64,000 nucleotides of DNA. Origin: Neoceratodus forsteri (lineage: Eukaryota; Chordata; Ceratodontiformes; Ceratodontidae). The notes beneath the pieces were generated by a model. The model ran no database searches and had not been told where the DNA came from. It saw only the letters and a list, made by a program, of their open reading frames with translations. Positions within the stretch are counted from its first letter, which is position 1; every line of letters starts with the position of its first letter. Shown here one piece after another: positions 55,440 to 64,000 of this stretch. The stretch covers positions 884,798,001 to 884,862,000 of the forward strand of contig CM057456.1 in the NCBI GenBank assembly GCA_016271365.2, written 5' to 3'. The position numbers were made by a program, and so were the translations under genes.

Positions 55440-58260
55440 AAAGAATCGAAAGCCATGTGTGCCAATGCCCGCAGCCTGGGAAATTAAATCCCAGATCTGG
55501 TGGCCATGATGGCAGAGGATGACCTGGACATTGTAGCTATTACCGAGACATTTCATAATGAGAACCATGACTGGGACATAGCTATACCAGGTTATACTTT
55601 ATTCAGGACAGACAGAGTGGGTATGAAGGAAGGGGGGGTGCCTCTTTACATCAAGGATGTAGGAGTGCTAGCTGCACACTCAAGCAGACTTAGACAGATC
55701 AGGTGGTCTGTTTCTGCTGGCACATTCGTATGTTTTAAGTAATGAGGGTATAAAGGCTAAAGAGACGCAATGTATGCAGGGGAAGGCAGAGGCACTGTGG
55801 GTCACCCTGAAGATGGGCAATGGCACAGCCATTTGCATAGGTGTGATATATAGACCCCCAGCTCAAGAGGATGAAATGGACAGGGATCTACTGGAAGTCA
55901 TCCGTATGATGGCAGCTAAAGGGGAGGTGCTGCTGGTGGGTGACTTCAATCAGCCGGATGTTGATTGGAGCCTCTCAGCAGCTTCCACAGCAGTAGCAGG
56001 GACATCCTGGGCTCCCTGCAAGAAGCATACTTGAAACAGCTAGTGCTTATGCCAACCTGGAAAGAATCGATTTTGGACCATAATAATTAAATGGGACAGG
56101 ATCACAGATGTCAGGGTGGGAGAACACCTGGGGTACAGTGACCATCGCTCCGTGTGGTTTAATATGAGAACTGTGATGGGGTCAAGATAGACTAAGGCAA
56201 GGATCCTGGACATCAGGAAAATGGACTTCACTAGGGTGGGGGAATGTCTCCAGAAAGCCCTAGCAGAGGTTAGAATGTGGAGAAGCAGAGAAAAGGTGGG
56301 CCAACTAAAAGGAGCCATAGTGGAGATGACAGACCTCTGCATTTGGCAAATAAACAAAGACAAGAGAAAAAGGAAACCACTATGGCTCTCAAGAGAAATG
56401 GCAGGGAAAGTGAGAGGTAAAAAGATGGCTTTCAGAAAATATAAAGAAACACAGAATGAAGAGGACAGGGCATGTTACATAGAAATACAGAGGGAGGCAG
56501 TAAAAGCGGTCAGCCCAAGTGGAGGAGAAAATAGCAAAAGAAGAGAAGAAAGGGGACAAAACTTTCTACAGATACATCAGCAAAAGAAGGAAGCCGGGGG
56601 GGGGGGGTTGTGAGGCTAAAAGGAGAAGAAGGGGAGCGTGTGGAAGGAGACCAGGAAAAAGCATCAGTTCTGAACAAATACTTCTGATCAGTTTTCATAG
56701 AAGAGGGAAAATAGGAAGGACCACAGAAACAAACTAGATAGGAAGGGAGGTGGACACCAGCCCATTTACAGAGGAGACAGTCCTAAAGGAACTCACAAAA
56801 CTGAGGATGGAAAGGGTGATGGGACTAGACGGGATGCACCCTAGACTATTAAAATAACTAAGGGAGGTGCTAGCAGCACCACTGGCGGCCCTGTTCAACG
56901 TGTCACTGTATATGGGAGAGGTTCCTGAGGACTATAGAAGGGCAGATGTAGTCCCTCTCTGCAAAAGTGGGAGCAGAGAGGATGCAGGTAGCTATAGAGC
57001 TGTCAGCCTGACTTTGGTGGGAAAAATTATGAAATCACTGCTAAAAGAAAGGATAGTGGAGCACCTTGAAATCAGCAGAGCACAAGATCCGAGGCAACAT
57101 GGATTAACATCAGGAAAGTCATGTCAAACAAATCTGATTGATTTCTTTGACTGGGTAACCAGGGCAGTGTACCAGGGGGAGGGGGGTTGTTATTGTGGCC
57201 TACTTGGACTTCAGCAAGGCATTTGACACCGTTCCTCATAGGAGGCTTGTGAATAAGCTGGGCAGAATGGGATTAGGTCATAAGGTGGTGGACTGGACTG
57301 CAAATTGGTTGATGGATAGAATGCAGAGAGTGGTGGTAAATGGAGCTAAATCGGAAGAGGGGAGAGTGGTCGGCGGGCTGCCACAAGGATCAGTTCTTGG
57401 GCCAGTCCAGTTCAATGTCTCCATCAGTGACATATCCGAGGGACTGAAGGGGAAGGTATGCCTGTTTGCAGATTACACAAAGATCTGCAATACGGTAGAC
57501 ACACCGGGAGGGGTAGAAAAGATGAGAAAGAACCTAACTAAACTGGAGGAGTGGTCCAGTGTGTGGCAGCTGAGTTTCAAAGTGGAGAAATGCAAGATCA
57601 TGCACACAGAGCACAGGACGGTCACCAAACAAGAAAGAGATTTGGGAGTGATCATATCTGATGACCTGAAGGTGGCCAAACAATGTGCCAAGGCAGTGGG
57701 GAAAGCTAGTGGGATACTGGGATGCATAGGGAGAGGTATCACCAGCAGAAGAAAAGAGGTGGTGATGTCACTGTACAGGTCATTGGTGAGACGTCATCTG
57801 GAGTACTGCTTCCAGTTCTGGAGGCCACATCTCTGAACAGACATAGACAAGATAGAGACAGTTCCGAGAAGGGCAACAAAAATGGTGCACAGTCTACACC
57901 AGGGGACTTACGAGGAGAGATTGGAGGCACTCAGTATATACACCCTACAGGAGAGGAGGGACAGAGGAGATATGATAGAGAACCTTCAAGTACCTGAAGG
58001 GAATAACTACGGTTCAGGAGCACAGCATCCTTAAGAAAAGGAGGAGCTCTTGAACTAGAGGACAAAGGTTCAGGAGAACAGCATCCTTAAGAAAAAGAGG
58101 AGCTCTTGAACTAGAGGGCGGGACATGAGATTGGAAGGGGGTGGCTAAGGGGCAATGTGAGGAAGTACTTCTTCACAGAAAGGGTGGCGGATGCATGGAA
58201 CAGCCTCCCAGCATAGGTGGTGGGGGCAAAGTTGGTGGGGGAATTCAAAAATGCATGGGA
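55440..58260 (+). pseudogene. CR1 E6 ORF2 endonuclease-RT (broken)
   Basis: Endonuclease: CANARSLGN at 55460, then DLDIVAITETFHNENHDWDI at 55520 and VLLVGDFNQPDVDWSLSAAS at 55930-55990. RT: EDYRRADVVPLCKSGSREDA at 56930, QHGLTSGKSCQTNLIDFF at 57090, MAYLDFSKAFDTVPHRR at 57195, GLPQGSVLGPVQF at 57380. The catalytic box reads FADYTKICN near 57470, the second Asp replaced by Tyr. The C-terminus at 57600-57836 and 58100-58260 ends in FKNAWDKHG. Many frame breaks. Confidence 0.88.
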
Positions 58261-58619
58261 TAAGCATGGAGTACCTTGTCAAGACAAAGAGGGAGGAAAC
58301 TGTCACAGACATAGCAGAATCTGCAGCATTTGTCTTTTATCAGGTAGGGAAATAGAGCAGACTAGATGGGCCTATTGGTTCTTATCTGCCATCAGATTCT
58401 ATGTTTCTATGTACCAAAAAGGGAAGACAAATAATGATGAATCTTCATAAGTATCATCCTTAGCAGAGACAACCTGGCCGTGTGTCATACACAGGGAAGT
58501 GATTGTGTGGCGGTGAACTCTGTCTCTCCAACTATTTATTGAAAAAAAGAAATCAGAATTAAAATCCTGAGTCATAGACTCCTTTGCAATGGCTCCACAT
58601 CAGTAAGAAAATACACAAA

Positions 58620-58745
58620 GTATCACAAAGTTTAACATTTGGTACAAAACTTAAACAATTGGGACAGTACAAAACTTAAATATGTGGCACAGTACTAAAC
58701 TTAAACATTTGATACAAAACTTAAACATTTGGCACAGTGTACAAT
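58620..58745 (+). repeat. Small tandem array in the LINE 3' region
   Basis: Units of about 26-30 bases built on AAACTTAAACATTTGGCACA recur four to five times. Confidence 0.6.
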
Positions 58746-59079
58746 GTAGGGCTACGTCAGCTGGGATCTAAAAAAATAAGGTCCCAGGTCAACACTTACG
58801 TACATATGACAGTACTTCAGTTTTGGAGGGTCTTACAAAATAGGCCCAGAGTCAAGATAAGTTTACAGTGAGATTGAGGATCCAAATCTTGTGAAAAGAG
58901 AAGAAAAAGTGCCTGTGCCTGGGTACCCCATTTCTGTAGTGCTGGAACCTGCTTGTAAAGTTATATACAGTCACAGGCTGCAGAACTGACCCAAACTGTA
59001 TGTAGGGGAGATTGTGGATGGTAGGTTATTTAGCCACAGAGGGGCACAATAATGGAAAGACCATTGCCCAAGGGAGGTT

Positions 59080-60523
59080 CTACAGTGGGGTACTAGTATG
59101 GGTGTGTTTGCAGAGTGCCTTGGTGCTCTCCTGAGTGAGGCTGTTTGAATAAGAGGGTGGAGGCCTATCGGAGCTTGTTTGTGTAGTATCTTTCTTGCTA
59201 GAAGGCAGGTAATACTTAACCCTATCTTGGAAGTTTAGCCAGCCAGTAAATTTGTAAAGCTCACAAGTATGGGTTAACATGTTACAATTAGAGACCAGCT
59301 GGCAGGCTTTATTGAGGGCGAGGCTGATGCTGCACAGGGCAGTATGGTAAGCAGACCCATAAATTACTATGCCATAGTCCACCAAGGGTAGTATTGAGGA
59401 GCACACTGCTAGATGCATTGCCTGCGGGGGAATGCAGTGCCTATGTCTGTATAGGATCCCCAACCTGGCATTGACAGAGGAGGATACTTGTTGAATGTGA
59501 GCGTGATAAGTAAGGGAGGTGTCCAACATGACTCCCAGGTATTTGAAGCCATAGACCTGCTCCGGAGCAAGGCCACAGGAGTTAGTGGTGATTAGCAGTG
59601 TGTTACAGAGCGGGTTTTGTTAGTGGGCGAAGATCATAGCTTTAGTCTTCTTATAGTTAAGTATTAGGCAGTGTTCAAAGAACCAGGTTTCAAGCTCTCC
59701 AAAGAAGCCCTGCAGGGTGGATTGTAGTGTGTTGAGATGGTGATGTTTCCAAAAGACTACAGCATCATCAGCATAGAGCAGTAGCTTCCCACTACAGGAT
59801 TGGGGAAGGGAGTTCAGAAAGAGGGTGAAAAGCAGTGGGCCTAAAATGGACCCTTGTGGGACCCCTGTTAGTATTGGCTTAATGGAGGATAAGGTTTCAT
59901 TAATTTTTACCTGTTGGGTCCTGCCAGTGAGATAGTCTTTGAGCCAGGATGTAACCTCTGGGGGAGATATTCAGTGATGGTAGGGTGTGGAGAAGAAGCG
60001 CATGACTGACCGTATCAAAAGCTTTGGTCAGATTGATATAGAGAGCTCCCACTACTGAGCCATGACCCAGGGCCACACGTATATAAGAAGTAAATTCGAC
60101 AAGGGCAGTGGAGGTGCTGTGACCCCTCCGGAACCTGTGTTGTTCATGACAGAGCAGATTGTGTTTGGTCAGGTAGTCAGTGAGCTGGTCAGCCACGATT
60201 TTTCCAAGGGCCTTTGGGGGGGGCAGGATGGATATTGGCCTATAATTGCTGGTGGAAGTGGAGTCACCACTCTTCAATATGGGAATTATAACTGCTCTTT
60301 TCCAAGAGGTGGAGAACTGGCTGTTGGGGGGGAGAATATGGCTGAGGTCTGTGAAGGCAGTATTGAGGGCATCGGTGATAGATTTTGGGTCCTGGGAGAT
60401 AACCCCATTAATATGAAGCTGTACTGGGATAGGGGATACATTTTTCCCGGTTAGTTCCTTAATGTTTCTCCAGAATTTGCTACCTGAGCCCCAGGAGGAA
60501 ATGAAAGCTTGGTTGTAATGCAC
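59080..60523 (-). pseudogene. Rex1-like LINE reverse transcriptase and C-terminus (broken)
   Basis: RT at 60523-59900: SSWGSGSKFWRNIKELTGKN (linker), KRAVIIPILKSGDSTSTSNY, RPISILPPPKALGKIV, and YINLTKAFDTVSHALLLHTL, where the family Asp-Leu-Ser is Asn-Leu-Thr. The catalytic box YADD is in place near 59765 (LLYADDAV). The thumb and C-terminus at 59529-59080 read MLDTSLTYHAHIQQVSSSVN and SILPLVDYGIVIYG. Frame breaks near 59900 and 59530. Confidence 0.75.
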
Positions 60524-60595
60524 AGCTTTGGCTTGCCGGATAGCCCATGTGCAGCTGTTTTGAGCCTCCTTGTAATTCTGTCTGTCTTGGGGGAG

Positions 60596-61798
60596 TTATG
60601 AGGCAAGGACCATATGCCAGAGGTTATCCCTTAGTCGCATTTGGTCAAGTAGAGATTGGAAAACCCAGGGGGTGTCCAGAGTTTTTACTATATGTCTGGA
60701 GAAGGGGGCAGAGATGTTGCAGGCAGAGTTAAAGGAAGAAATAAAATAGGTGAGGGCAGCATCAACTGATTGGGCAGTGTGAATAGGAGGAAGCAAAGTA
60801 AGATTTTAGGCGTGGGCTCCTTTCCTTAAGGGTCTTTGCACAGTGATCTTAGGAGGAATTGAGGGAATTTTATTAGACCACCAACAGGTAACTGTGGAAT
60901 GGTCACTTATCGAGTCTGGGAGCACCTTGATATGGAAGAGGTTATTGGGGCGGTGGGTGAGGATGAGATCGATAAGGGTGGATGTCCCAGTTTTTGGGTC
61001 CATCCTAGTTGAGGTGTGGACCATTTGAGTGAGGTCATAAGCAAGCACTGCTTCTTTGTATGAGGAGGACGTAGCAGATAACCAGTTAACATTGAAATCT
61101 CTCAGTAAGATGATTTCGCACTTGGAAGGAAAGTGGGAAATACTGGCCAGTACTGAGTCAAAGGCAGGCTTTTGGTTTCTACGGGGGATGTAGACAGCCA
61201 AAATGTACAGTATTTTTCCTGGATTGCCAAAGCTTTCCTTGATGGCTGGTGTTTGGGCTCCATGGGAGGGTTGCGGGATGGGGACTGAGAGGGCGTGCAA
61301 GAAGGATCTACTATACATGGCGCAACCTCCACCCCTCTTGCTTTGCCCGTCGGCTCGATGTATGGTGTAATCATTGAGGGCGATGGAACCATTAGTGACA
61401 TTTTCTGAGATCCAGGTCTCAGATAAGGCAAGGACGTCTGGGGAGTGCTGCGCAATCCAGCCCTGGAGGGAGGTGAACTTCCTCTGAAGGCTGCAGATGT
61501 TAAGGGAGGCCAGTTTCAGGCTTCCATGCTTGCCCTTCTGAGTGGCTCCATAGATAGGTGGTCCTGGGTTAGGATGAACATTCCCCGATAGGAGGAGAAG
61601 GAGGAGGGTACTCCGGAGTAGTGCTAGCCAGAGTAGTTTTGGCATAGCTTGGGCAGTTTTGGGGGTATTTTTTGTTGTTATGACTGGGATAGGGATGGTA
61701 CTTATGAGGTGGGCTAAATGAGTTGGAGACAGAGGAGGATGTTGCCCAGGCGGGTAGCTGCAGACAGGGGTTAGGGTGTGTGCCCCTGGTGGGGTCAA
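60596..61798 (-). pseudogene. Rex1-like LINE: 2A-like leader and endonuclease
   Basis: The frame opens at 61798 and stays open for 330 codons. Residues 53-70 are hydrophobic (KLLWLALLRSTLLLLLL), followed by SGNVHPNPGP. NPGP at 61559-61570 is the signature of ribosome-skipping 2A peptides that some LINEs carry ahead of the endonuclease. The endonuclease follows: SLNICSLQRKFTSLQGWI, DVLALSETWISENV, RADGQSKRGGGCAMYSR, EIILLRDFNVNWLSA (LRDFN where GDFN is usual) and DSISDHSTVTCWW, with the catalytic SDH kept. The linker at 60796-60596 is in another frame. There are few lesions in the endonuclease, but the downstream part is broken. Confidence 0.75.
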
Positions 61799-61799
61799 G

Positions 61800-63010
61800 G
61801 TAATAGTGCAGCGAAGTATGTGTTCACATGAGTTAATTTGTATGCCAGAGTGGGCATATGTGTGGGCATAATAGTGGCCCTAGTGGTGCATTAGGAGGGG
61901 GCATGGAGGGAGATATCCTCTGGTGGACCAGCCTACAGATAATGCTGCAGTGCTGGTGGAAATAGGTAGGGCTGTTGGTGTGATCAGGGTGGTGAGAAAG
62001 ACTAGCACTATGAGGTGAGGATTCACACTTTGCTGTCCGTGTATTGTGTGTGCTTGCTGCGATTAGTGGCCACTAGTGGTGGAGTAGTATAAGCTGCAAG
62101 TGTGAAAGTGGGCTGATTGGTTATGGGCCAGAAACGCTGCCTAGACCACTTTGGTCGCGACTTTGGGTGCCTCCGCGCCGTTTCAGCGGGTCCGTACTCT
62201 GATCTGTTAAATGGCTCCTGAAAGTGGGGGAGGGTAGTTCCAAAGCCCTCTTGACCTCCCTGTACAGTGCTGTGGAGAAGGAGAGGGAGAGGACTGGAAC
62301 ATTAAATAAGATACTGGAGGGGAGGGACCCTGAAGGAGGGCTCAGTTTACAATTTTTAGCCAGACTATTTAATTAGTGCTCAAATATGCTTACTTTAACT
62401 AACAAATCAGGCTATTTAAATTAGTGCCCAAGTATGGTTGCTTTAACTACCAAATGAAGCTTACAAATTAAGGCACTTTTACTGCATCATTTTAAATCCT
62501 AATGAATATTTGGCAGAGAAAATAAAAGTTTACCCTAAGAAGGAGAGCAGAAGGTAGCCTGGTTTAAATTCACAAAGCCCTGGGTCAGAGATAGCTTACT
62601 TAAGGTAACCACTTTTATAGCTTTAAAATGCAGCCCAAGTTGTCTTTTAAATTTAAGGTACTTGCACAGTCTCCTGTTAGGCAAAGCAGCAGTGAGCAAG
62701 TTTACTGTATGGAAAAACAATCTCCACTGCTGAGCCAACATTTAAAATCACAGTAACAGTAACAGTAAAAGAGAAAAAGGCGCCAAAAACTGCAGTCCCT
62801 TTGTTTGCCAGCAATGCTGCCTAGACCACTTTGATCGCAACTTCAGGTGCCTCCACAGCATTTCAGTGGGTCCGTACCTGATCTGTTAAACGGCTCCTGA
62901 AAGTGGGGGAGAGCAGTTCCAAAGCCCTCACGACCTCCCTGTAATTCAAGCTACAGCGCTGATCTGTTAAACGGCTCCTGAAAAGGGGGGAGGGCAGTTC
63001 CAAAGCCCTT
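61800..63010 (+). repeat. Region of dispersed direct repeats upstream of the Rex1-like LINE
   Basis: GATCTGTTAAACGGCTCCTG followed by an AAAGTGGGGGAG and CAGTTCCAAAGCCCT segment occurs at about 62202, 62878 and 62958. The block GCTGCCTAGACCACTTTG precedes it at about 62130 and 62816. A second pair of about 47 bp (GCTATTTAAATTAGTGCCCA type) lies at 62360-62450. It may be the LINE 5' region and promoter units; that is inference. Confidence 0.5.
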
Positions 63011-64000
63011 ACCAGTATGTCTAAAGTTTTTGCTGGTGTCTAATGGCACCCCTCATCTGTTGATCACCCATCCTAGTGATTCTGAAGCTTCCCTGGTGGT
63101 TAGTGAGACCACTTTAATTTCCTGTCCCAGACATGGATCTGTATCCCTGGTGTCCAAAGGCACATCCCAATAACCCATCCCACATAACGTAGATTATCCC
63201 TGGCACCCAGTGGTAAACTGCTCCCCAAATAGACTTGCAAACATTGGTGGTTCAGTGGACCCCACCAACCCCACTGCCTCCCAGAACACCACCCAGTCAA
63301 CCCCCCACCCACCAGTGATGCTAGGGACATGCAGTGCAGCCCAATATGGTGACTGGCTACCATATGTGTTGACAGTGAGCATGCATACAGTTTTACGCAC
63401 ATTCACTGACAACACATACAGCAGCCAGCCGAGAAGGTGACAGTGGGCTGTGCCAGTCACCATATTGGGCTTCACTGCACATCCACCATATTGCTGGCAA
63501 GGGGGAGTGGGCTGGTTGGTGGTCTGGGTGCATGTGGCACAGATCAGGGGTGCTGAACTGTCAATATTTGCCAGTCTGTTTAACACTGGCGTTTGGGGGG
63601 GCAGGAGTACCACTGGACACCAGGGCATACTTTAGAAGTACAGTACTGGGACAGGTGATTGGAGGGTTGGGGGTGCTATTACACACCAAGGAACATTTCA
63701 GAGGTACTGGGATGGGTGATTGGGGGTTGGGGGTTCTACTAGCCACAATGGACTACACAGCATTACCGGGATGCGTGACTGGAGGGTGAGAGGGGTGCCA
63801 CTAGACATCAGGGAATACATTAGAACTACTGATGAGTGGTGAGAGGGTGGTAGTGGGCTACTAGACACCAGGGACTACACTGTATTAGCAGGATAGGTGG
63901 TCAGAGGGTGGAGGGTGCCACTAGTCACCAGGAAAGCTTCAAAATCACTTGGATGGGTGATTGACAGGTGGGGGGTGCCATTTTTATACCAAGGAATGCT
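63010..64000. mobile_element. Foldback element C (right end outside the window)
   Basis: Palindrome with centre near 63395: GCCCAATATGGTGACTGGC is complemented by GCCAGTCACCATATTGGGC. The left arm (63040-63250) and right arm (63590-64000) are inverted arrays of units of about 60 bp. Right-arm units begin at about 63655, 63714, 63774, 63838, 63896 and 63955, with a GGGTGCCACTAGACACCAGG core. The left arm holds the complement (CCCTGGTGTCCAAAGGCAC). No coding capacity. The right arm continues past the window edge. Confidence 0.65.

Larger units (their letters stand above)
54215..58413 (+). mobile_element. CR1 LINE E6, near full length, plus strand
   Basis: Order ORF1, endonuclease, RT, 3' end, closing in the CR1 tail TTCTATGTTTCTATG near 58413. 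It is the only CR1 on the plus strand. Its wording differs from E3-E5, and the frequent frame breaks indicate an older insertion. A 55-bp tandem duplication lies at about 58013-58120 in the C-terminal coding region. Confidence 0.88.
58560..61800 (-). mobile_element. Rex1-like (CR1-group) LINE with an NPGP 2A-like motif
   Basis: Minus strand: a 330-codon endonuclease frame starts at 61798, and RT and thumb follow down to about 59080. The wording (NLTKAFDTVSHALLLHTLPS, RGHSTSTALVEF) is unlike the CR1 and L2 copies here and resembles Rex1/Babar-type LINEs. The clade call is tentative. The 3' limit is approximate; a small tandem array lies at 58620-58745. Confidence 0.7.

Overview
This window is eukaryotic, from a large vertebrate genome that is almost entirely transposable-element DNA. 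Both the one piece of host gene and the repertoire of elements (DIRS tyrosine-recombinase retrotransposons, CR1, L2, L1-Tx1 and a Rex1-like LINE, hAT MITEs, tRNA-derived SINEs, giant foldback elements) point away from mammals and birds. An amphibian (perhaps a caecilian) or another large-genome lineage fits best. That assignment is inference.

Host gene. One confident host exon was found, on the minus strand at 19336-19477. It encodes the MOSC-domain part of molybdenum cofactor sulfurase (MOCOS), with a GT donor and a tandem TAGCAG acceptor. The flanking exons were not found. Much of the window may therefore be MOCOS intron or the flanking intergenic DNA.

Layout. 1-1790: L2 LINE, minus. 1819-8230: an old DIRS element (D1), minus, carrying a MITE and a tRNA-derived SINE. 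8440-14830: a giant palindromic (foldback) element B with a second foldback element A nested inside it and a DIRS 5' fragment at its centre. 14830-17215: AT-rich repeat with a 240-bp tandem array. 18331-18506: hAT MITE. 19336-19477: MOCOS exon. 20262-21830: two minisatellites. 22440-24465: L2. 27310-27500: SINE. 28340-29525: CR1.

From 30104 to 41910 there is a readable nest. A nearly full-length CR1 (E4, minus) is split by a 5'-truncated CR1 (E3, 30529-32721, 6-bp target duplication) and by a nearly complete DIRS (D2, 33326-39194, no target duplication). Then come 41909-42071: hairpin; 43298-46426: CR1; 46440-48310: L2; 50018-50607: long hairpin; 51500-53840: L1-Tx1; 54215-58413: CR1, plus strand; 58560-61800: Rex1-like LINE with an NPGP (2A-like) motif; 63010-64000: a third foldback element running off the window.

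How the parts relate. Almost every coding remnant belongs to a retroelement and is broken by frameshifts or stops; none looks intact end to end. The most complete is the D2 DIRS Gag frame. The LINEs supply the machinery that probably mobilised the SINEs and the truncated CR1. The DIRS elements use RT, RNase H and a tyrosine recombinase and integrate without target duplication, which the D2 junction shows directly. No CRISPR array, operon or prokaryotic system is present. The strongest unexplained structures are the three foldback elements, two of which share a core motif, and the crossed arrangement of the D1 and B inverted repeats.
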